DNA of 27,508 nucleotides from DASPOF01 sp035626155 (GTDB lineage: Bacteria; Desulfobacterota; Binatia; Binatales; Binataceae): positions 1 through 27,508 of the forward strand of contig DASPOF010000147.1 in the NCBI GenBank assembly GCA_035626155.1. Reading direction: 5' to 3'. Shown here piece by piece: positions 7,483 to 15,792 of this stretch (the first letter of the stretch is position 1; each line of letters opens with the position of its first letter). Position numbers and translations under genes: made by a program. Under the pieces are notes generated by a model that searched no databases, had not been told where the DNA came from, and was given only the letters and a program-made list of their open reading frames with translations.

Positions 7483-7962
7483 ATGGGAGGAGCGCGTACA
7501 GCCCGCTTACAGCGCGGCGCGAAAAGCGCGATCTGGCCGGCCCGCTTCACACCGGCGCTCGCACTCCTTCCGCTGCCTTGTCCCGACCCCGCAACGCCGC
7601 AGGCCGTCCCGCTGCGCGCACACGGCCATCGATGCGCCGGGTGCGGTGCCGCCTATCGATGCCCCGGCCCGGATGAGACCGGATTCTGCCCGCCGCTTTG
7701 CGCTCCCTGTTATTGGGTCGAATTGGGAACGCAACTGAAGGTCTATCGCGCGGTGGTGGCGGCGATGAGCCGCAAGCGCAGGGAGATGGAAAAGATCGCG
7801 GGGCGGACCGCATGCCAGGCCGCCGAGCATCGAAGGCGCCGGTTTGGCCGCGCCGGGTCGCTCGTCGCCGGCTTCGGTAAGGTTGTGGTGCCAAGCAGGC
7901 CGCGCGAAACAGAGCGGGATTGCGACGCTCCGGAATTGCGTGAATCGGTGGCAGCCGTATGA
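7483..7962 (+). CDS. Small Cys-cluster protein, probable zinc binding, unknown function
   Basis: I do not recognise this 159-residue protein. The N-terminal 45 residues are Ala/Pro/Arg-rich and low in information. Residues 51-76 then carry six Cys in the pattern C-x2-C-x5-C-x8-C-x3-C-x2-C (RCAGCGAAYRC ... GFCPPLCAPCYWVE), followed by an amphipathic Lys/Arg-rich helix (LKVYRAVVAAMSRKRREMEK). This looks like a treble-clef or zinc-ribbon nucleic-acid or protein-binding module. Strong GC bias at third positions across residues 50-115 supports translation. The exact start is uncertain; ATG 7472 is in another frame. It is the first gene after the 7445 promoter and 103 nt before the XRE gene, so it probably belongs to the same cassette. 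Confidence 0.5.
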   Translation: MGGARTARLQRGAKSAIWPARFTPALALLPLPCPDPATPQAVPLRAHGHRCAGCGAAYRCPGPDETGFCPPLCAPCYWVELGTQLKVYRAVVAAMSRKRREMEKIAGRTACQAAEHRRRRFGRAGSLVAGFGKVVVPSRPRETERDCDAPELRESVAAV

Positions 7963-8065
7963 ATCAGCAAATCTCAAGTTGGGGGGCGATCGATCGCGCC
8001 CGAATGCCTTAGAGAGCAACTTCAGCCGGGCCAGTGGGTGGCCGGCAGGACCAGAGGAGACTTCC

Positions 8066-8494
8066 ATGGGGCGGAAAACGGGGACATTCGGCGGCGTCAT
8101 TCGCGAGCGGCGCCGCCAGCACGATTTTACGCAGAGCGACGTCGCGCGGCTCATCGGCACCTCGACACCGTACGTCGGACATCTCGAGGCGAACAAGCGC
8201 CATCCATCGGAGGAAATCGTCTCCCGCCTGGCGGATGCGCTCGGATTCGATCGGCGCGAATTGTTCTTCCTGGCTAACCCGAAGGCGAAGGAAATTTTCC
8301 ACAGCGTCCGCCTGGAGCCGAAGGAATCGGCGTGGGATGAGTTCCGGCGCGACCGGCCGATGCTGCGCGCGTACGGCATCACCGCAAGCGAAATGGATAT
8401 GCTGTCGCGCGTCGCCCTGATGGGGCAGGTCCGCAGCACGCGCGACTTTATCTACATCCTGAACACCGTGCGCCAGGCGCTGGTGGAGGAGTGA
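8066..8494 (+). CDS. XRE-family HTH regulator with C-terminal extension
   Basis: The 142-residue protein has a Cro/CI-type helix-turn-helix at residues about 8-65 (IRERRRQHDFTQSDVARLIG, STPYVGHLEANKRHPS, ADALGFDRREL). A 70-residue helical extension (about 72-142) is probably for dimerisation and sensing. Start ATG 8066 has an ideal GAGGAG 6-7 nt upstream. It lies upstream of an ImmA/IrrE-type metallopeptidase gene on the same strand. That pairing is known in ImmR-ImmA of ICEBs1 and DdrO-IrrE of Deinococcus, where the peptidase cleaves the repressor after stress. By analogy this is likely a repressor of its own cassette, perhaps acting at 7422-7460. The C-terminal tail would be the expected cleavage target (inference). 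Confidence 0.88.
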   Translation: MGRKTGTFGGVIRERRRQHDFTQSDVARLIGTSTPYVGHLEANKRHPSEEIVSRLADALGFDRRELFFLANPKAKEIFHSVRLEPKESAWDEFRRDRPMLRAYGITASEMDMLSRVALMGQVRSTRDFIYILNTVRQALVEE

Positions 8495-8888
8495 TGATTC
8501 GACCCGCGAGCATCGCGCCCCGGGACCCACTACTCATTTTGACGGCGGCGCAGAAACGGCGAAACGACGCGCGCGGGGCGGACGAATGACAGATGGTTAT
8601 TTAATTGCAGCGGCGGCACGAACGGCCGGGGAGTTGGACACCACGAGCCGTCGTGCTGCCGGTGCAATGGTGACGATGTGATGCGCGAGAGTGTTGCAGA
8701 ATCGCACGGTCCAGGAGGCAGAGCGGTCAGTTTTTAGTGATTTTTGGCTCAAATCGCCTATTTTTATGCATGGCATGCAAATTGCCCCTATTCGCACGAA
8801 AGCTGGGCTTACCTCTTTTCCAAGTGAGGCGTCTGGCGCTGGCCGATGGTGGCAGATTGCGAATAGAATTAGTGGTCGTCGCGCGAAT
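8495..8888. other. Region between XRE and metallopeptidase genes; no confident gene
   Basis: This roughly 390-bp stretch is markedly more AT-rich around 8730-8800 than its surroundings. It holds three tiny reading frames chained by start/stop overlaps (8494-8589, 8586-8681, 8681-8737; 31, 31 and 18 codons), none resembling a known protein. It also holds a 13-bp palindrome at 8767-8779. The metallopeptidase frame is open back to a GTG at 8691 with ATGs at 8766 and 8775, so part of this stretch could be its N-terminus; the amino-acid content there is unconvincing. Confidence 0.4.
8767..8779. promoter_or_regulatory. 13-bp palindrome, candidate operator upstream of the metallopeptidase gene
   Basis: TGCATG and CATGCA arms flank a single central G in an AT-rich patch about 110 bp before the preferred metallopeptidase start. 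Its size and odd-centred symmetry fit an XRE-type operator half-site pair, but it shares no obvious sequence with the 7422-7460 repeat. Functional role is inference. Confidence 0.3.
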
Positions 8889-9746
8889 ATGAGTGCTGCC
8901 AGCTTAAATACACCGATTGTCGCCCGCTCGATTGGCGGGCGAGAGCCCGATGCACTGGTCACCCGCGAGGTCGACCGGATGGTCGCCAAGCTGCTGGGCG
9001 AAATGAAGGTGCCATTTTCCTCGATCGGCAAGCGGGTTTTGAACCAGGTTGCCGATTTGAAGAAAGTGCTCGCGGCGGACTACCTGCGCGATACCGCAAT
9101 GCCCTCGAAGGAACTGCTCCGCGAATTGGGGAAGGAAGCCGAGAAAATCAAGTCCTACGACGGGCAATGGAACCGGCTCGACAGCCCGGAAGTTCTCATG
9201 CGGCTGTACCGGAAATACGGCTACCTCCGCGATATCGAGCTGCGCGCGGAACCATATCGGCGCGGCGCGGGACTTTCCTTGCGCGGCTTTTTCTGCCGCA
9301 GCAGTGTCGGCGATCGGAACAAGTTCATCATCTTCGTCAATACTGCCCATCACCCGGCCGCCGCGGCTGCAACGCTGGGCCATGAGCTTGGCCACTATAT
9401 CTACGGCTCGCTGGTGGGCGAGAAGTCCGCGATGACCGCATTCATGGAAGGCACGTTTGCGAGTCACCTCAAGGAGGAAGACGAACTCTTCGCCGACAGC
9501 CTGGTCGCGCTGGCAGCCTACAGCAAGGATTTGATCGAGCGATCCGGCGCGCTAAGTCGCGTCAAACCGGGCGAATCGGAGGAGTTCTTCGCGAGCGTCC
9601 GCAAGGCCTACGCGCTGATCGCTCCCCGGTTCAATCTTGACCTCATCAACGGGCAGATGGCCGCGGCCTGGCGGTTGCGATACATCACCTCGATGTCTCA
9701 CTTCATCAAGCTGCGGTCCGCTCTGTATCAGGCAGCGGGAATCTAG
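8889..9746 (+). CDS. ImmA/IrrE-type zinc metallopeptidase
   Basis: The 285-residue protein from ATG 8889 (MSAASLNTPIVARSIGG) has a zincin active site HELGH at residues 165-169 (His 165, Glu 166, His 169). The downstream DELFADSLVAL segment supplies a likely third ligand, Glu 199, in the ExxAD arrangement typical of ImmA/IrrE (COG2856). The preceding FIIFVNTAHHPAAAAATLG is the usual strand-helix leading into the motif. The C-terminal 80 residues are helical. Family members cleave XRE repressors in response to stress, and the XRE gene at 8066 is the expected partner. Alternative starts at GTG 8691 or ATG 8766 would add a low-quality N-terminus. No good ribosome binding site is seen at any of these starts. 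Confidence 0.87.
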   Translation: MSAASLNTPIVARSIGGREPDALVTREVDRMVAKLLGEMKVPFSSIGKRVLNQVADLKKVLAADYLRDTAMPSKELLRELGKEAEKIKSYDGQWNRLDSPEVLMRLYRKYGYLRDIELRAEPYRRGAGLSLRGFFCRSSVGDRNKFIIFVNTAHHPAAAAATLGHELGHYIYGSLVGEKSAMTAFMEGTFASHLKEEDELFADSLVALAAYSKDLIERSGALSRVKPGESEEFFASVRKAYALIAPRFNLDLINGQMAAAWRLRYITSMSHFIKLRSALYQAAGI

Positions 9747-9761
9747 TAATTCCACCGCGCG

Positions 9762-9819
9762 GCGGCGCGCCGCAATCCACAATCGACGTGCATCCGGCGT
9801 TTGACGCCCGCGCGCGGGC
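9762..9819. terminator. Pair of GC palindromes between convergent genes (possible bidirectional terminator)
   Basis: Two perfect palindromes occupy the 85-bp gap between the convergent metallopeptidase and ctaG genes: GCGGCGCGCCGC (9762-9773), 15 nt past the plus-strand stop, and GCCCGCGCGCGGGC (9806-9819), 12 nt past the minus-strand stop. Each could form a short hairpin that ends the transcript approaching it. Neither is followed by a U-tract, so they are not canonical intrinsic terminators. Confidence 0.4.
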
Positions 9820-9831
9820 TTACCGGGCGGG

Positions 9832-10632
9832 TTAAATCGCGCGCAGTTTCGCGCGCGCGGGGCTCGCAGGCGCAGCCGCCGGCTCATCGCGATCTTCGCG
9901 GCGCGACCATTGGTAGAAAATCGCCGTGAACACGGCCATCAGGTAGGTCGCCTGCCCGACCCACATCATCAGCCCGCCGAGCACCTGGTCGTCGATCGGC
10001 TTGATGCCCCATCCATGCGGTCCCTCGAGGTACCAGGGATAGATCACGCCGGTTGCCAGCGTGATCGGGGCCGCAACCGCGGTCATCGGGATCATCAGCA
10101 CGAACAGGTACATCACCTGCGCCGGATAGGAGAGCCTCGGCATCTCGGGCAACGGGCTCAGGATCGGCCACCACAGCAACACGCCCGTCGCCATGAAGAG
10201 CAGGTGAAGGAAGATGTGGAAATTTTCGTCGCGGCACATGTGATCGAATATCGGCGGAAAGTGTGCGCTGGTGAACACGGCCGAAAAAAGCAGGAACGCG
10301 ACCACCGGATTTGTGAGCACGCGTGCGATCGGCCTGATCGCGCGGCTCATCACCCACGGGCGCAACATCCAGTCGGGCAAGCCGAGCAGCACGAGCGGCG
10401 GAATCACGAAGCTCTGCACCAGATGCTGCAGCATGTGCATGAAGAATATCCGCCGGTCAGCGAGTTCATCGAGTTCCGTATGGGCGAACAGGATCGCCGC
10501 AAGCGCGAGGAAAAACCACGCCGCCTGCTCGCGCCGAGGGCGCTGTTTGGCGGCCACGCAGGCGCCGCAATACAGCGCGGCGAGCGCCGCAACGCCAATC
10601 GGTATGCTTGGATGCTCGCCGAGGATATCCAT
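9832..10632 (-). CDS. ctaG: caa3-type cytochrome oxidase assembly factor CtaG
   Basis: The 266-residue membrane protein has about seven transmembrane helices and matches the caa3_CtaG family (PF09678 type). Recognisable segments are FFMHMLQHLVQSFVIPPLVLLGLP, the HIFLHLLFMATGVLLWWPIL helix and TLATGVIYPWYLE. The conserved His residues in the second and fifth helices are consistent with copper handling. Bacillus CtaG is required for formation of active caa3 oxidase, and the position here, last in the operon and 33 nt after subunit IV, fits exactly. A polar Ala/Pro/Arg-rich tail follows the last helix. It is unrelated in fold to the Cox11-type protein that shares the ctaG name. Confidence 0.92.
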   Translation of the reverse strand: MDILGEHPSIPIGVAALAALYCGACVAAKQRPRREQAAWFFLALAAILFAHTELDELADRRIFFMHMLQHLVQSFVIPPLVLLGLPDWMLRPWVMSRAIRPIARVLTNPVVAFLLFSAVFTSAHFPPIFDHMCRDENFHIFLHLLFMATGVLLWWPILSPLPEMPRLSYPAQVMYLFVLMIPMTAVAAPITLATGVIYPWYLEGPHGWGIKPIDDQVLGGLMMWVGQATYLMAVFTAIFYQWSRREDRDEPAAAPASPARAKLRAI

Positions 10633-10665
10633 TTCGATGCTTCCTTGCGCCGCGCGCCCGGGCGC

Positions 10666-11013
10666 TCAACCGATGTGTTGCGCGAGATACGCGAACAGGA
10701 ACAGCAATGAAATCAGGAGCACGGTCGCGATGATGAGCGGAAAAAGCAACACGCCGCTTAGCAGCCAACTGTCGTACCTGAGGTGCATGTAGAACATCGC
10801 TACCAGCGCGAATTTCGCGGCCGCCAGCACCAGCAGCACCGGCACCAGCACCGTCTTCAGCGCGCTCACGTAGAACACGGTCAGCTCCATCGCGGTGAGC
10901 GCGGCGAGAAAAACCGCCACGATCACGTAAACGGCCGCGCCGGGATGCGCCCGATGCGCCTGGCCGTCCGGCGGTACGGTTGAGTCAGCCATCGTGCCAA
11001 TCGCGTCACTCAT
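10666..11013 (-). CDS. Cytochrome c oxidase subunit IV family protein
   Basis: The 115-residue protein has a short polar N-terminus (MSDAIGTMADSTVPPDGQAH) and three transmembrane helices at roughly 27-45, 52-75 and 82-108. The second helix ends in KFALVAMFYMHLRYD, the hallmark of the prokaryotic COX4 family (CyoD/CtaF-like). It is an accessory subunit of the terminal oxidase. Its ATG overlaps the stop of the fused subunit I+III gene as ATGA (11010-11013), indicating translational coupling. Confidence 0.92.
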   Translation of the reverse strand: MSDAIGTMADSTVPPDGQAHRAHPGAAVYVIVAVFLAALTAMELTVFYVSALKTVLVPVLLVLAAAKFALVAMFYMHLRYDSWLLSGVLLFPLIIATVLLISLLFLFAYLAQHIG

Positions 11014-13466
11014 GCGACCTTCACCTGCTGCATCAGGTAGACCAGGGTAAATATTACGATCCAGACCACGTCCACGAAATGCCAGTACAAGCCCGCGAGC
11101 TCCACGGATAGCGCGCGCGACTTGCCGAGTCTGCCCATGAAGGCCGCGGCTGCGAGCACGAGCAGCCACAGCACGCCGACTGCGACGTGCGCGCCGTGGA
11201 ATCCAACCAGCGTATAGAACGATTGGCCGAAGAGATCGGTCTGAAGCGCGAGGCCCTCGTGGTAGAAGTGGGTGAACTCGTAAGCCTGGCCGCCCAGAAA
11301 AATCAGGCCGAAAACCGCCACGCCAAGCAGCCAGATCCGCTCCCAGAGCCGGTCACCGCGCTGCGTCGCTGCGAGCGCCAGCACCATCAAGAGGCTGCTC
11401 ATCAGCAGGACGAAGGTGCTGAAGGAGGTGAGCGGAATTTCCAGGATGCTCGCGCCGGGGCCGCCCGCGTTGCGGCTCTTGTACACGATGTAGGTCGAAA
11501 TCAGGCTCGCGAAGAATACGCACTCGGAGCCCAGGAATGCCCACACCCCGACCTTGCGAAGGTCGGTGCCTCCGCCCGGCGCAGGCTCGCCGTCGTGGCC
11601 CTCCTCTCCCCAGGACGGGTATTCGAATCCAAGGCCGATAATTCCAAGGATCATCACCCCGGCGCCGATCGCGATGAGCCGCCACCATCCGACGATGAGC
11701 CCGGTGCCCATCACGCCGGCGCCGAGCGCGATCGTCAGCGGGAAAATCGATGGGGCCGGCATGTGAATCGCCTCCGCCGCCTGCTCGCCGCCGGGCGGCT
11801 GCGCCGCCGCGAGCATCGGACCGCCGCGCGATCCGGCCGCGCCATACTTTTCCACCCAGAAGGCATCGCGCCCGCGGACTTGGACGAGCCGCGCGAAGTT
11901 GTATGCGGGAGGCGGCGATGCCGTTGACCACTCCAACGTGCGGCCATCCCACGGATCGGCGGGCGCCTCGGAGCCGGCCGCGGCGCTGCGCACCAGGTTG
12001 ATGTACAGCACCAGGAAGGCAAGTCCGAGGATGAAGGCGGCGACCGTCTCGAGCCGATTGAGATCCGTCCACCCCAGCCCAGCCCCATAAGTGTAGATCC
12101 GCCGCGGCATCCCCCAAAGCCCGAGAAAATGCATCGGGAAGAAAGTGGCGTTGAACCCGATCACAGTGAGCCAGAACTGAAGCTTGCCGAGCCGCTCGTC
12201 GAGCATGCGGCCGGTCATCTTCGGCCACCAATAGTAAATCGCCCCCATGATCGCGAACATCACTCCGCCGAACAGCACGTAATGGAAATGCGCGACGACG
12301 AAGTAGGAGTCGGTCTGCTGGAGATCGACCGGCGCAGTCGCGTGCATGATTCCGCTCAGGCCGCCGATGGTGAACTCGAGAATCATTCCGAGCGCGAAAT
12401 AGAATGCCGTCGTCATCCGCAGCGACCCGCCCCACACCGTCGCGATCCAACTGAACACCTTGACCCCGGTCGGGATCGCGATGAGCATCGACGTGATCGC
12501 GAATGCGCTGTCCGCAACCGGCCCCATCCCGGTGGCGAACATGTGATGGCCCCACACCCCGTACGACAGGAATGCGATCAGCGCGAGCGAGTACGCCATC
12601 ATCGGGTATCCGAACAGCGGCTTGCGCGCGAACACCGGGACCATTTCCGAGATCATCCCGAATGCGGGCAGCGCCATGATGTAGACCTCGGGATGGCCGA
12701 ATAGCCAGAAGAGATGCTGCCACAGAATCGGTGTCGCGCCGTACGCCGCGATGTAAAAGTGTGTCCCGAAGAAGCGGTCCATCAGCAGAAAGACAAGCCC
12801 CACCGTGAGCGGCGGAAACGCGATCAGGATGAGCACCGAGGTGATCAGGATCGCCCACACGAACATCGGCATCCGCATGTAGGTCATCCCGCGCGCGCGC
12901 ATCATGACGATCGTCACGAAGAAGTTGAGGCCGCCGAGCACGGTCGAGACGCCGAGGAGGAGCAGGCCGACTACCCAGTAGTCGATATTGAGCCCGGGCG
13001 AGAAATAGCGTTCGGTCAGATTGGCGTAACCGAACCATCCCGCGTTGGGCAGCCCGCCCCATAGCCATCCGAGATGGAGGAAGATCGCGCCCATGGTGAA
13101 TAGCCAGTAGCTGAGCGCATTGATTCGCGGAAATGCAACGTCACGCGCGCCCACGTGGAGCGGAACCAAAAAATTCGCGAACGCCCCCAACTCCAGCGGC
13201 ATCACCACGAGGAAAACCATCGTGGTTCCGTGCATCGTGAAAATCTGGTTGTACACCTCGGCGGACAGGAACGTGCTGCCGGGCGACCAAAGCTGCATCC
13301 GGATCAGCATCGCCTCGATTCCGCCGATCACCATGAACACGAGCGCGCTTGCGCCGTAGAGGACCGCGACCCGCTTGTGGTCCACGGTTGTGAGCCATCC
13401 AAGCAGCCCGCCGCCGCCGAGATAACTCGCCGATTCGGTTCGCACCGGTTTTGGTTGGGCAGCCAT
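11010..13466 (-). CDS. ctaD: Cytochrome c oxidase fused subunit I+III (caa3 type)
   Basis: This 818-residue fusion has subunit I at about 1-500 and subunit III at about 625-818, joined by a linker with two extra helices (about 577-620). Heme-copper ligands are present: His 79 and His 395 (heme a), His 393 (heme a3), and His 258, His 307 and His 308 (CuB). Tyr 262 of HPEVY can form the His-Tyr crosslink. Glu 260 in GHPEVY and Asp 109 mark an A1-type D-channel, and PTGVKVF with Lys 336 marks the K-channel. It catalyses four-electron O2 reduction with proton pumping. Subunit I+III fusion is known, for example, in Thermus caa3. AAGGA precedes the start; 11 nt separate it from subunit II. Confidence 0.96.
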   Translation of the reverse strand: MAAQPKPVRTESASYLGGGGLLGWLTTVDHKRVAVLYGASALVFMVIGGIEAMLIRMQLWSPGSTFLSAEVYNQIFTMHGTTMVFLVVMPLELGAFANFLVPLHVGARDVAFPRINALSYWLFTMGAIFLHLGWLWGGLPNAGWFGYANLTERYFSPGLNIDYWVVGLLLLGVSTVLGGLNFFVTIVMMRARGMTYMRMPMFVWAILITSVLILIAFPPLTVGLVFLLMDRFFGTHFYIAAYGATPILWQHLFWLFGHPEVYIMALPAFGMISEMVPVFARKPLFGYPMMAYSLALIAFLSYGVWGHHMFATGMGPVADSAFAITSMLIAIPTGVKVFSWIATVWGGSLRMTTAFYFALGMILEFTIGGLSGIMHATAPVDLQQTDSYFVVAHFHYVLFGGVMFAIMGAIYYWWPKMTGRMLDERLGKLQFWLTVIGFNATFFPMHFLGLWGMPRRIYTYGAGLGWTDLNRLETVAAFILGLAFLVLYINLVRSAAAGSEAPADPWDGRTLEWSTASPPPAYNFARLVQVRGRDAFWVEKYGAAGSRGGPMLAAAQPPGGEQAAEAIHMPAPSIFPLTIALGAGVMGTGLIVGWWRLIAIGAGVMILGIIGLGFEYPSWGEEGHDGEPAPGGGTDLRKVGVWAFLGSECVFFASLISTYIVYKSRNAGGPGASILEIPLTSFSTFVLLMSSLLMVLALAATQRGDRLWERIWLLGVAVFGLIFLGGQAYEFTHFYHEGLALQTDLFGQSFYTLVGFHGAHVAVGVLWLLVLAAAAFMGRLGKSRALSVELAGLYWHFVDVVWIVIFTLVYLMQQVKVA

Positions 13467-13477
13467 GCTGAGTATCC

Positions 13478-14569
13478 TTACTTCAAGCTTTCGAGATACG
13501 CGGCCAGGTCGGAGACTTCCTTTCCGCCCAGGCCGAGTTGCGGCATCTGCGCGCCAGGCTTGACCGCATCCGGGTCGGCGATCCAGCGCGCGACGTTATC
13601 CGGCGTATTGGGCAGGATTCCCGCCGCAAGCGTGGTCCGGCTGGCGAAGTGCGTGAGATCCGGCGCGAGAGACCCTTTCGATACGCCGTCGATTCGATGG
13701 CACGTCGTGCAGGGGCTGTTGGCGAAAATCTTCGCGCCGTCGGTGGCAGCGGGATTCGCCGCGCCAATCGCGGCGGGCGGCGCCTTCTGCGACTTCTCCC
13801 ACTGCGCAAACTGCTCCGGCGATTCGACGACTACCCGCATGCGCATGTTCGCATGCGACGTGCCGCAGAACTCGGCGCACTGCCCCACGTAGGTTCCCGG
13901 CTCGCGCGCGATCAGGGTCAGCTCATTGATTTGTCCCGGAACGACGTCGCGCTTGCCGCCAAGCTGCGGCACCCAGAAACTGTGGATTACGTCGGCGGAC
14001 TGAAGCGCGAGGCGAATCGGCCGGCCCACCGGGATGTGCATCTCATTGGCGGTCGCGATCTCGCTGCCCGCGTAATGGAACTCCCACCACCATTGATGCG
14101 CGATCACCTTGATATCGAGCGCACCCGCGGGCTCAACCGCCGGCTGCGAGCGAAAGATTATCCGCACGGTCGGAATCGCGATCATCAGCAGAATAAGCGC
14201 CGGGCCGACGGTCCAGGCGACCTCCAGGCGGAGGTTGGATGAAACCTCCGACGGCGGCGCCGCCTCGCCAAAGCGCGTCGAGAAAAAGAATACCGCGAGC
14301 GTGAACGCGGCGGCGACGATCACGAAGACCAGCGCATCCCACGCGGTCACGTCGAGCATCAGCTCGTAGATCCACTGCGCGAGATCGGATTTGGGCGCAA
14401 GCGTCGTCATCGGCGGCTCGCCCGCGGCGCAACCCGCAAGCCAAAGCGCCGCCATCACCAGCGGCGCGGCGGCGAGCCGCTTCACGCGCGCGCAAAGCCG
14501 ATCGATCGTCGTGCGCCGGGCGAGGAATTCAGGCGCGCTCAGCGCCCCGTGTTGATTGCGCGGCGCCAT
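13478..14569 (-). CDS. ctaC: Cytochrome c oxidase subunit II with C-terminal cytochrome c domain
   Basis: The 363-residue protein is a probable lipoprotein: a hydrophobic signal ends in the lipobox LAGC (Cys 47). Two transmembrane helices follow at about 76-97 and 118-138. The cupredoxin domain (about 150-250) has QWWWEFHY and a complete CuA site: His 196, Cys 231, Glu 233, Cys 235, His 239 and Met 242. After a linker comes a class I cytochrome c with CTTCH at 287-291 and distal Met 342 in AQMPQLG. This makes it a caa3 subunit II that can take electrons directly from complex III. The start overlaps the actF stop by one base (TGATG). The first 27 residues before the signal sequence are unusually polar, so the true start may lie later. 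Confidence 0.94.
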   Translation of the reverse strand: MAPRNQHGALSAPEFLARRTTIDRLCARVKRLAAAPLVMAALWLAGCAAGEPPMTTLAPKSDLAQWIYELMLDVTAWDALVFVIVAAAFTLAVFFFSTRFGEAAPPSEVSSNLRLEVAWTVGPALILLMIAIPTVRIIFRSQPAVEPAGALDIKVIAHQWWWEFHYAGSEIATANEMHIPVGRPIRLALQSADVIHSFWVPQLGGKRDVVPGQINELTLIAREPGTYVGQCAEFCGTSHANMRMRVVVESPEQFAQWEKSQKAPPAAIGAANPAATDGAKIFANSPCTTCHRIDGVSKGSLAPDLTHFASRTTLAAGILPNTPDNVARWIADPDAVKPGAQMPQLGLGGKEVSDLAAYLESLK

Positions 14570-15789
14570 CAATGAGTCTCCGCCGCGAGCTCCGCACGGG
14601 CCGCGGACGCGGCCAGGTTGAGGCCCGGTATCGCGCACAGGACGAAGCCGCCCAGGAATCCAAGCGTGATCAACAGCTCGATCCATCCGAATGGCACGGC
14701 GTGCTGCGAGAGCGATGGGACCACCAGCACGTAGCGTTCGAGCCAGATTCCCGCCAGCACTCCGGCAGCGACCGCGCCCAGGATGACCGGCGTTCGCTTG
14801 GGCCGTGCGCCGAGCAGGACCAGGAACGGAGCCACCCAGATCAGGATCACGGCCGCATACGAAAGCGGCGCCCAGGGCGCGTAGTACACGCGCTGCACGA
14901 TGAAGAAGGTTTCGACCGGGATGTCGCCGTACCAGATCACGATGTATTGCGCGAACAGCAGGTAAATCCAGAACACCGAAAACGCGAACACGAGCTTGCC
15001 GAGATCGTGCAGAACCTTCGGCGCCGCAAACGCGTTGGCGGGGCCGAGCCGGCCGCGCAGAATCACCGCGGTCAGCGCCATCGCAGCCACTGCGCTCAGG
15101 AAGGCCGCCGCGAAGAAGTACGCGCCGAACAGCGTGCTGTGCCACGCCGGCGCAAGCGACATCACGAGATCGAAAGCGATCAGCGAATAGACCGCCGCGA
15201 ATGCGAGCGCGAGCACGGTTGCGAGCCGGCGAATCGCCGGCGGCGGCATCTCGATGTCGGATGATGCCGCGGCCCACGCCCGCGCCTGGCTGCTTCGCGA
15301 CACTCGCACCAGCCACGCGCTCAGCAGCGTCATCGCGAGCAGGCCCGCTCCGTCGCGCGCGAACAAAAATGGCGTGTTGAGCCATGCGGCCTTCTGCGCG
15401 ACCGGATGCAGCACCCAGGGGAAGATGAGCGTGCGGCCGAAGTACAGGCCCCAGAAGAGCACGAACCCAAGCGGCAGGAAGCCGCTGAACGCCTCGGCCA
15501 GGCGGAAGGCCGCGGTCCCGGCCCATCGCGCCTGCGTCAGGTAGAACGCAGCCGCGACGACCACGCCGCCCTGCGCGATCCCGAGGAAGAACAGCAGGTT
15601 CACGAGGTACGCCTGCCATGCGCGCGCCGCCTCGCCGCGGGCCAGCGCCACGGCAAATGCCGCGATCCCGGCGGCGACGGCCGCCGCAAGAACGGCTCTA
15701 TGCGTGTTGCCGAACAGCGGCGCCACACCGCGCGCGGCGCGCGACAGGCGCGGCGCTGCCGGCCGCGCCGGACTCGGATTAGCAGTCAT
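14569..15789 (-). CDS. actF: Alternative complex III integral membrane subunit ActF
   Basis: The 406-residue polytopic protein has about ten transmembrane helices. It is the second NrfD-like quinol-site subunit of alternative complex III (quinol:electron acceptor oxidoreductase). Recognisable family segments include AWQAYLVNLLFFLGIAQGG, PAWHSTLFGAYFFAAAFLSA and KLVFAFSVFWIYLLFAQYIVIWY. The N-terminal 20 residues are Pro/Arg/Ala-rich and cytoplasmic. It begins 3 nt after the actD stop, so the small actE cytochrome gene usually between them is missing here. It ends overlapping the oxidase subunit II start, tying the two complexes into one transcript. Confidence 0.92.
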   Translation of the reverse strand: MTANPSPARPAAPRLSRAARGVAPLFGNTHRAVLAAAVAAGIAAFAVALARGEAARAWQAYLVNLLFFLGIAQGGVVVAAAFYLTQARWAGTAAFRLAEAFSGFLPLGFVLFWGLYFGRTLIFPWVLHPVAQKAAWLNTPFLFARDGAGLLAMTLLSAWLVRVSRSSQARAWAAASSDIEMPPPAIRRLATVLALAFAAVYSLIAFDLVMSLAPAWHSTLFGAYFFAAAFLSAVAAMALTAVILRGRLGPANAFAAPKVLHDLGKLVFAFSVFWIYLLFAQYIVIWYGDIPVETFFIVQRVYYAPWAPLSYAAVILIWVAPFLVLLGARPKRTPVILGAVAAGVLAGIWLERYVLVVPSLSQHAVPFGWIELLITLGFLGGFVLCAIPGLNLAASAARAELAAETH

Positions 15790-15792
15790 CGA

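Noticed and set aside
7507..8439. Minus-strand 310-codon frame over the Cys-cluster and XRE genes
   Set aside because: Overlaps the clear XRE helix-turn-helix gene in antisense and shows Arg/Ser-rich shadow-like composition.
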